Positions 15,304 to 23,951 of a DNA stretch of 41,731 nucleotides are shown in pieces (position 1 is the first letter of the stretch; every line of letters begins with the position of its first letter). The notes under the pieces were generated by a model, which was given only the letters and a program-made list of their open reading frames with translations, did no database searches and was not told the DNA's origin. Location of the stretch: the IMG/VR virus record IMGVR_UViG_3300043499_000165, positions 1 to 41,731 of that record; one strand, written 5' to 3'. The DNA comes from a virus. Both the position numbers and the translations under genes were made by a program.

Positions 15304-16112
15304 CAGCTCATCCTCCCCTTGTGGGGATTCAGAGTCGGGATCCTGGAGAACCCCAGGTGCCGCGGCAGGTTGCTGAACTTGGCCGCGCACGTGGTCTCGC
15401 TCCGGTCGCAGCCCGCGAACGCGTACACTTGGTCGCCGACCGCGAGCGCGGCGAACGGGGCGTTGAGCGTCAACTGCTCGCCCGCGTGCTCGGTCACGTA
15501 CCGGCGATCGCCGGCGCGGTCGCCGTTCTTGATCTCCACCCAGCCGGCGGTGAACCAGCCGTCCGGGCGGGCTCCAAACTCGGTCGCACGCACGATGAAT
15601 CCGTCAACCACATCGAGCGTGGCCAGGTCGCGGAACGTGAGCTTGTCGATGCCGCAGCCGGGCCCGTAGAGCGCCCAGTTGCACTGCCGCTGGTAGGTCA
15701 GGTTGGGCACCGATCGGCCCAGGGCGCCGGCGAGCGGCACGCACGTGAGCGACGCCTCGAGGCCATCGAACACCGGGTGCGCGACCCGGCCGATGAACTC
15801 GACCGCCGCCGCTCCGTTGCGGTGGACGCGGAACACCGACACGTACATCGGCACCCCCGGTAGGAGCCCGATGAAGAGCTGGGCGACCGGGTTGGCCGCC
15901 GTCAGCGAGATCGTGACGCTGCCGGCGCTGTCCTCCTGCGAGTAGTCGATCTCGCCGCGGCCGATGGTCGCCTGGGTGTAGATGCGGCCGTTGTACGGCA
16001 CCGTCTCGTCGGCGCCGGTGAACGCCCACTCGCGGGGGCCCTGGGTGAACAGGTAGAGCTCGCGGGGGCTCGCCGAGTCGGTGCTGGCCTCGGTCTCGAG
16101 GAAGCTGCTCAT
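15303..16112 (-). CDS. Phage BR0599/DUF2163-type minor tail protein
   Basis: 269 aa, ATG 16112 (ATGA overlap). The N-terminal half has RELYLFTQGPREWAFTGADE and the C-terminal half a Cys-rich block: RQCNWALYGPGCGIDKLTFR and GCDRSETTCAAKFSN with NLPRHLGFSRIP, the hallmark of the BR0599 family. Such proteins sit in the distal tail between tape measure and hub in many siphoviruses and gene-transfer agents. No NlpC/P60 tail peptidase follows, unlike the usual order. Confidence 0.82.
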   Translation of the reverse strand: MSSFLETEASTDSASPRELYLFTQGPREWAFTGADETVPYNGRIYTQATIGRGEIDYSQEDSAGSVTISLTAANPVAQLFIGLLPGVPMYVSVFRVHRNGAAAVEFIGRVAHPVFDGLEASLTCVPLAGALGRSVPNLTYQRQCNWALYGPGCGIDKLTFRDLATLDVVDGFIVRATEFGARPDGWFTAGWVEIKNGDRAGDRRYVTEHAGEQLTLNAPFAALAVGDQVYAFAGCDRSETTCAAKFSNLPRHLGFSRIPTLNPHKGRMS

Positions 16113-16732
16113 GGCGTCTCCTCGACCAGGTCGGTGATCGGGAGCTCGCAGCGGGCCGCCTTGCCGGTCCACTCGATGAAGATCTCGTCCTCGTCGAGGC
16201 GCACGTACCGGATGAACATCACCAGCCAGTCGATCGCCACCGCCACGCCGAGAGTCGTCTCGCCGGCGGGGCCGACCAGCGTGAGGGTCTCGGTGCCGTT
16301 GCCATTGCTGACGGCCGCCGTAACCCGGCGCAGGAGCATCACGCTGCCGCCGGGCTTCCGGATCGCCAGGTGCCGCCGGGCAGCGCCGGACGGCCAGATG
16401 CGCGTGGCGTAGCCGCACTCCTTGATCGTGATCGTGCCGACGCCCGAGCCAGAGGACGCGGCCAGCACCAGGTCACGCTGCCAGGACGGCACCCAGAACG
16501 GCTTGAGCTTCCCCTGGCAGGCCATCAGGTGCTGGCGCAGCTCGTAGATCTTCCCCAGATCGAGCGCGAGGACCTCGATCGAACGCGACTTGGCTGGCAC
16601 CGACGTCGGCGCCGTCACTGTGCGCGGCCCGGTCTGGGCATCCATCACCGTCGCCTTGAGGCGCTGGCGCTCCGCGGCGGAGAACACCCGGTTCGGGTTG
16701 GTCGACAGGAACGGCACGCCGAGGTAGTTCAT
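16109..16732 (-). CDS. Distal tail protein, 207 aa
   Basis: The start ATG 16732 overlaps the upstream stop (TAATG), preferred over the longer frame. It begins MNYLGVPFLSTNPNRVFSAA and continues with mixed beta sequence including QGKLKPFWVPSWQRDLVLA. This resembles a portion of transposable-phage (D3112/B3-like) distal tail proteins. With the next upstream gene it appears to make up what is one longer protein elsewhere; the pair are translationally coupled. Confidence 0.6.
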   Translation of the reverse strand: MNYLGVPFLSTNPNRVFSAAERQRLKATVMDAQTGPRTVTAPTSVPAKSRSIEVLALDLGKIYELRQHLMACQGKLKPFWVPSWQRDLVLAASSGSGVGTITIKECGYATRIWPSGAARRHLAIRKPGGSVMLLRRVTAAVSNGNGTETLTLVGPAGETTLGVAVAIDWLVMFIRYVRLDEDEIFIEWTGKAARCELPITDLVEETP

Positions 16733-17448
16733 TAGTCGGCCGTCTCCTCGTGATTCCACCGGAGACGATTGGCCGCAGCCTCGAGCGACTCGAGCGAGGA
16801 AGCCTGATCCTCGTCCAGGCGCCCGACCCGCATCGGGACCACCAGCGATCCGGCCGGGAACACCGCGGACCCGGCGAGCGAGTCACCCCAGTCGTTGCCC
16901 CAGCTCAGACCCCAGCCCGAACCATTCCCCTGCACCGCGGCGACCAGGTCGACGCCCGACGACGCGGCCGCGACGGCCGAGCCCCACGACTCACCCCAGT
17001 CCCGGCCCCATCCGTGGAGCGTTGCCTGCCCCGCGTACTGGAGGACCTGGTAGTTGCTCAGGCTCTCGTAGAGGAGCAGGTACGGATTCGCCTGGGTGGG
17101 CGCGATCTGGAACGGCACCACCTCGAGGCCATAGCCCGGGACCGGGGGATCGATCGGCAGGAAGGTGTCGCCGCCCACCACCGCGTCTGAGGTGCGGACC
17201 GCGTACTGCCACAGCGGCACCACCCACAGGTCGGCGTGGTGGGCCCAGAGGAATCCGAAGATCTCTGCCGAGGCCACCGGATCCGCGCGAGTGACGTCCA
17301 TCTCAGTGGAGCCGCCCGGGAACCCGCGGCGCGGGATCCGCTGCTCGCGCTTCGAATAGGTCGGCAGCACGTCGGTCGAGAACCGCAGACTCTCCCGAAT
17401 CACCTGGCCGCCATCAGGGGGATACGGGAACGGGATCGGAGCGATCAC
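16732..17448 (-). CDS. Distal tail protein, 238 aa
   Basis: GTG 17448 overlaps the tape-measure stop (GTGA). The N-terminus IPFPYPPDGGQVIRESLRFS, followed by a Tyr/Arg-rich block and FLWAHHADLWVVPLWQ, is typical of distal tail components that follow the tape measure (the segment that measures width and inserts tryptophans). It is rich in Trp/Gly near residues 150-190 (HGWGRDWGESWG, GWGLSWGNDWG). Probably part of the tail-tip ring. Confidence 0.65.
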   Translation of the reverse strand: MIAPIPFPYPPDGGQVIRESLRFSTDVLPTYSKREQRIPRRGFPGGSTEMDVTRADPVASAEIFGFLWAHHADLWVVPLWQYAVRTSDAVVGGDTFLPIDPPVPGYGLEVVPFQIAPTQANPYLLLYESLSNYQVLQYAGQATLHGWGRDWGESWGSAVAAASSGVDLVAAVQGNGSGWGLSWGNDWGDSLAGSAVFPAGSLVVPMRVGRLDEDQASSLESLEAAANRLRWNHEETAD

Positions 17449-20400
17449 CGCCGCACTCCCAGCGCCGAACCGATCGCGCGCGGGTTCTTGTGCATGATCC
17501 GCATCACGGCCCGCTCGAACTCGCGGCCGTTGAGCAGCCGCCCCTCGAGGCCCTCGCCGAGCTCGATCTGGAGCTTGCCGTTGATCGGGGCGCTCGCCGG
17601 CGCCGAAGGCTGGGTGAGGCGGGCTGGATCACGGAACGAGCTCGGGCTCACCAGGCCGCCCTCGGCGAACCGCGGAATGAACGATGAGGAGGTCGGGACC
17701 CGCGCGCTCATCCCGCGGATCGCGCTCTCGACGTCGGCGCGCGTGTACGTGGTGGCGATCGTCCGGCGGAAGTCAGACTCCGAGCGCACGCTCCGGAGCG
17801 CCTCGAGGTGCGGGAGTACTCCTGGCACCCGGACGGTCGCGGCCGGTTGCACGTACTCGCCGGCGGACAGCCAGGCGGGGATCGAGTCGCTCGTGCCGGT
17901 GCCAGGCCCGCGCACGGGTCCACCGTCGGCAAGCCGCGCCACGCCGAGCCGGGACACGTCGACGGTGCGGCGGAAGTCGGACTCGTTCCGTACTCGCCAC
18001 AGCGCCTCGAGGTGCGGGAGCGCCCGGCCCGTGGCGGCCGGGGCCGAGTCGCCCATGCCGGTGCCAGGCCCGAGCACGCGCCCGCCGTCGGCAAACCGCG
18101 CCACAACGCTCTTGGACACGCCGCTGGTGCGGTCACGCCGCCCACGCGTCTCCCGCGCGGGCTCGACCAGGGAACGCGCATACGCCGCGGGATCATTCGC
18201 GACCCTGCGTCCTTCCTCGGTGATCGTGAAACCGCCCGAATACTTCGCCGGCGCGGCTTCCCCGCCACCTGTGAAGATCGAGCCGATCGTGCGGCGGAAG
18301 TCCGACACGGAGCGGACCTGCCGGAGCGCCTCGAGGTGCTGCAGGACGCCGGGAACGCGGACCGTGGCGGCCGGCTGGACGTACTCACCATCGGACAGAT
18401 AGGCGGGGATCGAGTCGCTGGTGCCGGTGCCGGGCCCACGGATGATGCCGCCCTCGGCCTTCAACACCGGGACAGTCGGGTTGCCACCCAACCCAGAGAA
18501 GCCCCCGCTGAAGAGCGAGCCGAGGAATCCACCCACGCCCGTGAACAGCTGGGTTGCGAGCGCCTCCGCGGCCATGCGCTGGAGCGCCTCAACGACCTGG
18601 TCGGCGGCGCGCAGGGCAGACTCGCCGACGTCATCGAACCCGTCCTTCGTGCTGACCAGCACATCGACCAGGCCCGCGCGCGAGGCGTCGATGGCGGCGG
18701 CCTTCAGCTGCTTCAGCGAGAACTCCGAGGCCTGCACGGCAACGTCGACGTCGCGGATCGCCGCGGCGAACGCCTCCGCCTGGGCGATCATCTCCTCGTT
18801 GCCGATTCCGGTCTTGGGATCCCGCGTGCGGTCCGCGATCTCGAGGAGTTGCTCGGAGATCGCCTCGAGGGTCGGCAGGCGGTCCTTCTCGAGCTGCAGG
18901 ATCTGCGCTTCGCCCTGCGTCTGGCTGAGCAGCCCGGCGCTGACGTCCACCTGGATGGACTCACGCTTCGCGCTCAACTCGGACAGCGCCGAGTCGGCCT
19001 CTTTCAGGAGATCGTCGAAGTCGAGTTTGCCGATCTTCTGGTTCCTGAACCGCTCGCCTGCGCGCGCTGCCACGTCGGACGACCCGGTGAGCTGCCGAAA
19101 CGCCTCTTCGATCTCGACCGACTCGGCGTTGATCTCAGCGATCTTGAGCTGATGGATTCGCTTGAGGTCGGTGGTCGATTCGATCTCGACCTGGAGGATC
19201 CGCTTGGAGAGCTGGCGGCGCTGCTCGAGCTCCTGCTTCTTCAGATCCTCGGTCTTCTGGATCAGATCGAGCTGCTCGAGCAGCCGCTTCGATTCGAGGT
19301 CCTTCACCGTCCGATCGCGCTGGCCCGGCGTCAGGGACGGATCCTGCCTGGTCAGCCGGATCCGCTGATTGATGTTCCGGATCTCCGCTGCGCTCTCCTC
19401 CTCGAGGATCGAGCGGCGCTCGGCGAAGTACGTGCTCAGCGAGCGCAGGCCCTCGTCGAACGAGCGCTGGTTCTCCTGGCTGGCAATCCGGTTCTTCGCC
19501 CGGAGCAGGGCGAGCTCGCGATCCGCGCTGGCCTTCTCGAACTCTGCCCGCTCGCGGAACACCGCCGCTACGTTCGCCTTCGCGGCCTCGCGCCCATCGG
19601 GATCCTTGGGCAGCTGCAGGTCCTTCGGACCCTTGGTGATCTTCGTGAACGTATCGAGGAGCCCCTTCGCCGCGTCCTCGATCACCTTGCCTTGGCCGAC
19701 TACGGCCCCCTTCACGGCATCGCCCAGGCGCTTGCCAGCCTTGTCCAGGCCCTCCTGGTCGCCGGTGATGGTCGCCTTCCCCAGCTCCTTGAAGAACGAG
19801 ACCAGGGCGGCGGCCGCTTCGACCGCGAGGCCGATCTCGGTTGCGATCGCGCGAATCGGGATCAGCGCCAGCGCGGCGGCCGGCGCGAGGACCGCACCGA
19901 AGATCCGGCCCACCTCGGCGATCGCGTCCTTGTTCTCGGCGACCACGTCGAGGATCTCGGTGAGAACCGAGACGATCCCGGGCCCGGCGGAGGCGAGGAA
20001 CACCGTGGCCATGCTCTGCGCCTGAGCATTGACCTTGTCGAACTGGTTACCGACCAGCGCGGCCGACTTCACCACCTCACCGTCGAGGATGATGCCGAGC
20101 TTCTTGTACTTCTCGATCACCTCGTCGATCGAGCTGGTGCCGATCTCGTCGACGAACGCGCCGAACAGGCCCTTCTTGTCGCCGAAGAACTCCTTGAGGG
20201 CGCGGAGCTTCTGATCGCCAGGGAGCGCGGTGATCGCCTTCGCGATGAGGCCGAGCGCCTCGGCGACGTCCTTCCCGTCGAAGTCAGAGGCCGTCAGGTT
20301 CAGCTCGGCGAACTTCTTCGTCGCCTCGGGCACGCCGTCGCGGAGATCCGCGAGACCCTGCCCGGTGCGCGCGATCGCGCCGTGCAGCTGCTCCTGGCTG

Positions 20401-20777
20401 AGCCGGTTGTCGCGCGCCACGAGCTGCAGGGCCTGGAGGCCCTCGATCGACACGTCGGCGCTGAGCGCGAGGTTCTGGGTGGCCTCGGCCGTCTCGCTCG
20501 CCTGTCCGACCAGGTTCTTCAGCTGGACGACCGCGGCGCCGGCGGAGACCGCGATGCCGAGCGGGCCGAGCAGCTTGCCGACACCAGCGAGGGCGGTGCC
20601 GAACTCGCCGAAGCCCTTCGTCACGCCGGCGAGGAACCCACCACCGCCGCCGGCGGCCGGCGTCGCGAGCTTCTGCTTGGTCGCGACCGCCTCGGACTGG
20701 ATCTTCTTGAACGCCGCGAGGACCTCGGAGAGGCCCTCGGGCGTCAGCCTTACTCGGACGTCAGGCTCTCCAGCCAC
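17445..20777 (-). CDS. Tape measure protein
   Basis: 1110 aa, the longest protein, started by GTG 20777 behind AGGAG. It has a hydrophobic Ala/Gly region near 45-85 and again near 285-315, then long helical/coiled-coil stretches from about 400 to 680. The C-terminus contains repeated GPGTGTSDSIPA / LSxGEYVQPA modules commonly seen at tape-measure ends. It sets tail length and passes through the tail tube. It directly follows the G/GT chaperone genes, as in lambda gpH. Confidence 0.9.
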   Translation of the reverse strand: MAGEPDVRVRLTPEGLSEVLAAFKKIQSEAVATKQKLATPAAGGGGGFLAGVTKGFGEFGTALAGVGKLLGPLGIAVSAGAAVVQLKNLVGQASETAEATQNLALSADVSIEGLQALQLVARDNRLSQEQLHGAIARTGQGLADLRDGVPEATKKFAELNLTASDFDGKDVAEALGLIAKAITALPGDQKLRALKEFFGDKKGLFGAFVDEIGTSSIDEVIEKYKKLGIILDGEVVKSAALVGNQFDKVNAQAQSMATVFLASAGPGIVSVLTEILDVVAENKDAIAEVGRIFGAVLAPAAALALIPIRAIATEIGLAVEAAAALVSFFKELGKATITGDQEGLDKAGKRLGDAVKGAVVGQGKVIEDAAKGLLDTFTKITKGPKDLQLPKDPDGREAAKANVAAVFRERAEFEKASADRELALLRAKNRIASQENQRSFDEGLRSLSTYFAERRSILEEESAAEIRNINQRIRLTRQDPSLTPGQRDRTVKDLESKRLLEQLDLIQKTEDLKKQELEQRRQLSKRILQVEIESTTDLKRIHQLKIAEINAESVEIEEAFRQLTGSSDVAARAGERFRNQKIGKLDFDDLLKEADSALSELSAKRESIQVDVSAGLLSQTQGEAQILQLEKDRLPTLEAISEQLLEIADRTRDPKTGIGNEEMIAQAEAFAAAIRDVDVAVQASEFSLKQLKAAAIDASRAGLVDVLVSTKDGFDDVGESALRAADQVVEALQRMAAEALATQLFTGVGGFLGSLFSGGFSGLGGNPTVPVLKAEGGIIRGPGTGTSDSIPAYLSDGEYVQPAATVRVPGVLQHLEALRQVRSVSDFRRTIGSIFTGGGEAAPAKYSGGFTITEEGRRVANDPAAYARSLVEPARETRGRRDRTSGVSKSVVARFADGGRVLGPGTGMGDSAPAATGRALPHLEALWRVRNESDFRRTVDVSRLGVARLADGGPVRGPGTGTSDSIPAWLSAGEYVQPAATVRVPGVLPHLEALRSVRSESDFRRTIATTYTRADVESAIRGMSARVPTSSSFIPRFAEGGLVSPSSFRDPARLTQPSAPASAPINGKLQIELGEGLEGRLLNGREFERAVMRIMHKNPRAIGSALGVRR
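17761..18459 (-). repeat. Three degenerate coding repeats in the tape-measure C-terminus
   Basis: Copies at about 17761-17930, 17965-18092 and 18289-18459 share GPGTGT/MSDS, the HLEALR/W segment and xSDFRRT. The middle copy lacks the LSxGEYVQPAATVRVPG part. The distances between copies differ, so this is a duplicated domain, not a simple tandem array. The repeats encode protein and are unlikely to be regulatory. Confidence 0.8.
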
Positions 20778-21163
20778 GCGGTTCGCTCCTGGATGGCGTC
20801 TTCCTCGTCGGACTCATCTGCTGCTGCTTGAAGCGCCGGGCCCGGCGTCGGGTAGGGCTCGCGCGCGTCGTCCTTCAGGTTCGGCGCCGACAGCCACCAG
20901 CGGATCTGCTCAAACTGGTACTGCTCGGCCTCGATTTCCTTCACCCGCTCGACGTACGCCTCGAGCAGCTCCTCGAGCGGCCAGCGGCGGTAGATCAGCC
21001 GGGCGCGGCGGTGGTCGTTTCCTGCGACGGCTCGGATGACTGCTGTCCAGCTGCCCCAGCGTCCGGGTCCGCTGTCGCTGTCTGGGTCGTCGTCTCGCGA
21101 TCGCCTGCCTGCTGGTCGGCCGAGGCGTTCCTGTAGCCGTACAAGGAGGTGATCGCGCGTTCG
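20750..21163 (-). CDS. T extension of the tail assembly chaperone (made by -1 frameshift)
   Basis: This is the part of the alternative frame read after slippage at TTTTTTC (21163-21169). It begins RTRDHLLVRLQERLG and ends WLESLTSE. The joined G-T product would be about 272 aa. The T part has helices rich in Glu/Arg/Tyr (EAYVERVKEIEAEQYQFEQI), like lambda gpT. It has no good start of its own. It overlaps the start of the tape-measure gene by 28 bases. Confidence 0.8.
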   Translation of the reverse strand, partial: RTRDHLLVRLQERLGRPAGRRSRDDDPDSDSGPGRWGSWTAVIRAVAGNDHRRARLIYRRWPLEELLEAYVERVKEIEAEQYQFEQIRWWLSAPNLKDDAREPYPTPGPALQAAADESDEEDAIQERTAWLESLTSE

Positions 21164-21567
21164 AAAAAATCCATCACCAGAGCGCTCAGCAGCTGGTCGA
21201 GCCGCCCCTTGTCTTCTTCCGCCTTGAGTCGGCGAATGTGCTTCTCGGTCTCGAGCGCGACCGCCGGCGTCCAGTCCCCGTCGGCCAGGTCCTTGGTGAA
21301 CGCTGCCGCCGCTCCCGGCCACTCCGACACGTCGGCCGGCATGAGCATGGCGCTGAGGATCGCGAACTTCTGGCCGCTCTCGGAGACCTGGAGGAGGAGC
21401 CGACGGATGAACTCCTCGTTGTCCTCGTCGACCTCGATCGTGGCCTTGTGCAGCCCTGCCGGGCGCAGGCGCGCGGTGATGAAGTCTTCCTGTTCGGCAG
21501 TCATGTCCTCCGCCCGGGTGAACCGGACGAAGGACCGACCGCCGAGGGTGAATGCCTCGTTCGTCAT
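20995..21567 (-). CDS. Tail assembly chaperone, G form
   Basis: 190 aa from ATG 21567. The body to about residue 135 is a helical domain (EQEDFITARLRPAGLHK, FIRRLLLQVSESGQKFAILS). The rest, after the slippery site, is low-complexity Thr/Gln/Ala/Gly. In lambda, gpG and gpGT bind the tape measure in a fixed ratio during tail assembly. It lies between tail tube and tape measure, the conserved place. Confidence 0.82.
   Translation of the reverse strand: MTNEAFTLGGRSFVRFTRAEDMTAEQEDFITARLRPAGLHKATIEVDEDNEEFIRRLLLQVSESGQKFAILSAMLMPADVSEWPGAAAAFTKDLADGDWTPAVALETEKHIRRLKAEEDKGRLDQLLSALVMDFFERAITSLYGYRNASADQQAGDRETTTQTATADPDAGAAGQQSSEPSQETTTAAPG
21163..21169 (-). promoter_or_regulatory. Programmed -1 frameshift site TTTTTTC
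   Basis: On the minus strand the heptamer is T-TTT-TTC, with zero-frame codons GAT TTT TTC, an exact X-XXY-YYZ slippery site. Shifting back one base gives TTT TTT CGA and enters the open T frame. A downstream stimulating structure was not modelled. Confidence 0.85.
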
Positions 21568-21568
21568 G

Positions 21569-22351
21569 CTACGGAGTGATCAGCCAGCCGTACTTGGCCG
21601 TCGGGTGAACGAGCTCGTCGGAGAGGATGTTCCCCTCGAGCGCGAGCGAGGAGTACTCGGTCGGGTTGACCAGGCTCATCGCGCTGGCGCCGCTGAACTG
21701 CACGTGCCAGAGCAGAGCGTCGATCTTCGGACCGCGGCGCGCGTTCGACTCGAACCGCACCAGCGCGTCGACGTCGGCCGCCTGGCCGATGCTCACCAGG
21801 TTGCGGGTCTCGGTCGTCGGCGTGTAGCTGACCTTGATGCTGGCGCCGGCCAGGATCGGGCTGGAGGTCGGGATGTAGATCTTCCCCTGCTTCAGGTCCT
21901 GGGTGTAGTCCGTGCCGAGCACGTAGGTGGGCGATCCGGAGGTGTGCTTGACCACCACGGACGTGACGTTGCGGGCCGGGGTGAGGTAGCCGCCGAGCTG
22001 GAAGCTGCGGTCCTTGGCGACCACGACGACGACCTCGTCCACGACCGGCGTGTTGCTCTGGGCGTAGGTCGAGAGCGTGCCCATCTGCTGCAGCGCGAGG
22101 TTCTCCTTCGAGAACTCCCGCATGCGGATCGCGAGCTTGAGGCTGCGCTGGGTCTCGCCGCTGTCGAGCAGGGCGTTGTCGGCGGTGGTGCTGTCGCGGA
22201 TCTCGATCCGCTCCACCGTCGGCGTGATGTCGAACTGGTCGTTGTTGCCGAGGAACCGCTCGGCAATCTCCAGAGTGCCGTTCACGTACATCGCGACGCT
22301 GACCCTGCCGGCGCCGAGTAGGTGCTGAGAGCCGACTGCAACGTTGGCCAT
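21569..22351 (-). CDS. Major tail (tube) protein
   Basis: 260 aa, ATG 22351 behind GGGAGGG. Mostly beta-strand sequence (VSVAMYVNGTLEIAERFLG, RNVTSVVVKHTSGSPTY), with no signal peptide. It lies directly downstream of the tail terminator and upstream of the G/GT chaperones, as the lambda gpV-type tube protein does. It has the length and acidic beta character of a tube subunit that also carries an extra domain. Confidence 0.8.
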   Translation of the reverse strand: MANVAVGSQHLLGAGRVSVAMYVNGTLEIAERFLGNNDQFDITPTVERIEIRDSTTADNALLDSGETQRSLKLAIRMREFSKENLALQQMGTLSTYAQSNTPVVDEVVVVVAKDRSFQLGGYLTPARNVTSVVVKHTSGSPTYVLGTDYTQDLKQGKIYIPTSSPILAGASIKVSYTPTTETRNLVSIGQAADVDALVRFESNARRGPKIDALLWHVQFSGASAMSLVNPTEYSSLALEGNILSDELVHPTAKYGWLITP

Positions 22352-22370
22352 GATTCCCTCCCTGCAGCGG

Positions 22371-22817
22371 CTAGGCCGACTGCGTCAGATCGTTGCGCGC
22401 GGTCGTGTAGATCACGTCCAGCGCCTGAATGAACATCACGACCGAAGTCTTCTCCGGGTACCGCGGCTGCTCTCCCACTTCCTCTATGTCGATCGCCAGT
22501 CCGCCCAGCTCGTTGCCCACCAGGCGCGCGATGGTGTGGACCCGCATCGGATCCACGACCGCAGATGCCGTCAGGGGCGGTGTGGCGGTGGGGCGCACCC
22601 GGTGCACGACATCGAACTGCCGCCTGCGCTTGCGGACCGGCGTGTCCTGCTCTTCCGGCAGCACGCGCTCGGGCCCCATCACGATCGTGGTGGTCGGAAC
22701 ACCGTTCTCGACGTCGGCGATCTGGTGAACGTCACTGGCCGCCGGCAGGCCTCCGAGCGGGGCAGCGTTGTAGGCCGCGATCAGGGCCGCCTGGATCTGC
22801 AGTGCGTATGAGCTCAC
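22371..22817 (-). CDS. Tail terminator, gpU-like
   Basis: 148 aa, ATG 22817 overlapping the upstream stop (ATGA). It begins YALQIQAALIAAYNAA and has VRKRRRQFDVVHRVRPTAT. The size and helix/strand mix fit the minor tail protein U family. It sits between the FII-like protein and the tail tube, as in lambda order. Likely caps the tail and joins the head. Confidence 0.65.
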   Translation of the reverse strand: MSSYALQIQAALIAAYNAAPLGGLPAASDVHQIADVENGVPTTTIVMGPERVLPEEQDTPVRKRRRQFDVVHRVRPTATPPLTASAVVDPMRVHTIARLVGNELGGLAIDIEEVGEQPRYPEKTSVVMFIQALDVIYTTARNDLTQSA

Positions 22818-23140
22818 GGAGTCGTCCAGTCATTTGCGTCGACCACCTGACAGAGGATCTGGGTGAGCACCCCGTGTTCGCGGGCCATGGACGCCAGCAC
22901 TCTGTGGTTCACGCTGTCGACCGTGAGCGCCGCGCCCGGCGGCGGGCCCGGCTGCACACCGAGCGAGCCGGTCTTGATCGTGACGACAACCGCCCGCGTG
23001 ACGAGCTCGCCGGCGCCCGGGAACTCGTGCTCGGTCTCGTTGAACTGACGTACGATCCCCTTGACGGTGATCCCGCCGAGGGACACGTCGACGCCGAGCT
23101 CCGCGAGCATGGTTGGGGTGTCGTCATCACCGAGCGCCAC
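22814..23140 (-). CDS. Head-tail joining protein, gpFII-like
   Basis: 108 aa from GTG 23140 behind GGAG. Beta-rich with the block GGITVKGIVRQFNETEHEF and conserved-looking GELVTRAVVVTIKTGSLG. Length is near lambda gpFII (117 aa), and the position before the tail terminator matches. Likely binds the portal-proximal connector and the tail end. Confidence 0.7.
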   Translation of the reverse strand: MALGDDDTPTMLAELGVDVSLGGITVKGIVRQFNETEHEFPGAGELVTRAVVVTIKTGSLGVQPGPPPGAALTVDSVNHRVLASMAREHGVLTQILCQVVDANDWTTP

Positions 23141-23172
23141 CTGGTGGTCTCCATGTGTTCAGTGGGCCCTCA

Positions 23173-23209
23173 GGCGGCCGGATCGGGGTCCCGTCCGTCA
23201 CCGGCCGCC
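23173..23209 (-). other. Intergenic hairpin, GGCGGCCGG arms
   Basis: Inverted repeat GGCGGCCGG (23173-23181) and CCGGCCGCC (23201-23209) with a 19-base loop, in the gap between the 135-aa gene and the FII-like gene. No T-run follows on either strand, so it may stabilise or process mRNA rather than terminate. Confidence 0.5.
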
Positions 23210-23226
23210 GTGGTTGGGCCCTTGGA

Positions 23227-23634
23227 TTACGTCTGGTACTTCTTGAACGCGAGCAGGTTCACCGAACGCGTGATCGACGTGCTGCCGGTGACGTCGTTCC
23301 GCACGCGCAGGAACTTCTTCCGCTCGTGCAGCTTCACGAAGCGCACCTCCGTGAGCGCCGCGCTCGTGATCTGGCTGTACGCGCCGGCCGACCCGTCCTC
23401 CTTGTACAGCTCGGTGGCCGGGACGTCGGTGTAGCCGGAGCCCACGACATCCGACTCCTCGAGGAAGGTGTCGAGAGCGCCAGTACCGCCGGCCATCGCA
23501 TCGAGAATCACGGCGCCGACGCCTTCGTAGGCGGTGATGTCCTGTCCGGTGGCACTGCCATCGGCCGAGACGGCTGCCGTGGGCGCCAGGTTGAGCAGAC
23601 TCGCGCGTGCGAGCGCGGTTACGGTTGCACTCAT
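23227..23634 (-). CDS. Head protein of unknown role, 135 aa
   Basis: ATG 23634 behind GGGAGGA. Beta-rich with an Ala-rich start and KKFLRVRNDVTGSTSITRSV near the end. It is placed between the small post-capsid gene and FII-like, so it is probably a head completion or decoration protein. No family recognised. Confidence 0.55.
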   Translation of the reverse strand: MSATVTALARASLLNLAPTAAVSADGSATGQDITAYEGVGAVILDAMAGGTGALDTFLEESDVVGSGYTDVPATELYKEDGSAGAYSQITSAALTEVRFVKLHERKKFLRVRNDVTGSTSITRSVNLLAFKKYQT

Positions 23635-23649
23635 GATTCGGTTCCTCCC

Positions 23650-23663
23650 GGGCCCGCGGGCCC
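23650..23663. other. Perfect palindrome GGGCCCGCGGGCCC
   Basis: A 14-bp self-complementary sequence in the gap after the 61-aa gene and before the 135-aa head gene. It is one of three strong GC hairpins that separate head genes. No T-run. Confidence 0.45.
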
Positions 23664-23697
23664 CCCGTGCGTCATGTGAAGGCCGGCGAACGCCGAC

Positions 23698-23883
23698 CTA
23701 CTTCTCGTCCTTCGCCTTGACGCCCCTGTGCGCCGCCGCCGCCGGAGCGGGCGGATCGCAGGCCACGGCCCAGCCCTTCTTGATCTTGCGGAGCGCCTCC
23801 GGGGTCGGCAGGTCCAGCACCTCGCCCTCAAAGGCGTCCTTGCCGCCTCCCAGGCAGTGCGAGCGGATGATTCGAACGTGCAT
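23698..23883 (-). CDS. Small head-region protein, 61 aa
   Basis: ATG 23883 behind GGGAG. It begins MHVRIIRSHCLGGGKDAFEG and later has TPEALRKIKKGWAVA; the tail is Ala/Lys-rich. Located right after the major capsid gene, in the place of the lambda FI gene, though it is shorter. Function is unknown; head accessory likely. Confidence 0.55.
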   Translation of the reverse strand: MHVRIIRSHCLGGGKDAFEGEVLDLPTPEALRKIKKGWAVACDPPAPAAAAHRGVKAKDEK

Positions 23884-23909
23884 CGTTGGTCTCCCTCTGT
23901 GGACCCGGT

Positions 23910-23934
23910 GGGGAACCGGCCGAAGCCGGTCCCC
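23910..23934 (-). terminator. UUCG-capped hairpin after major capsid gene
   Basis: On the minus strand GGGG-ACCGGC-TTCG-GCCGGT-TCCCC folds with one bulged base and a UUCG tetraloop, 18 bases after the capsid stop. No T-run follows, so it may be an RNA-stability element or a factor-dependent terminator that sets capsid excess over downstream genes. Confidence 0.5.
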
Positions 23935-23951
23935 GGCGGGTCAGAGCGCGC

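Noticed and set aside
12700-15669. A 989-codon plus-strand open frame
   Set aside because: It is antisense to the tailspike, tail tip and BR0599 genes, has Arg/Gly/Leu-rich composition with no recognisable domain, and such long frames are expected opposite GC-rich genes.
17808-20831. A 1007-codon plus-strand open frame
   Set aside because: It is antisense to the tape-measure gene and its sequence is Arg/Leu/Glu-rich without family pattern; the tape-measure frame has clear motifs and ribosome site.
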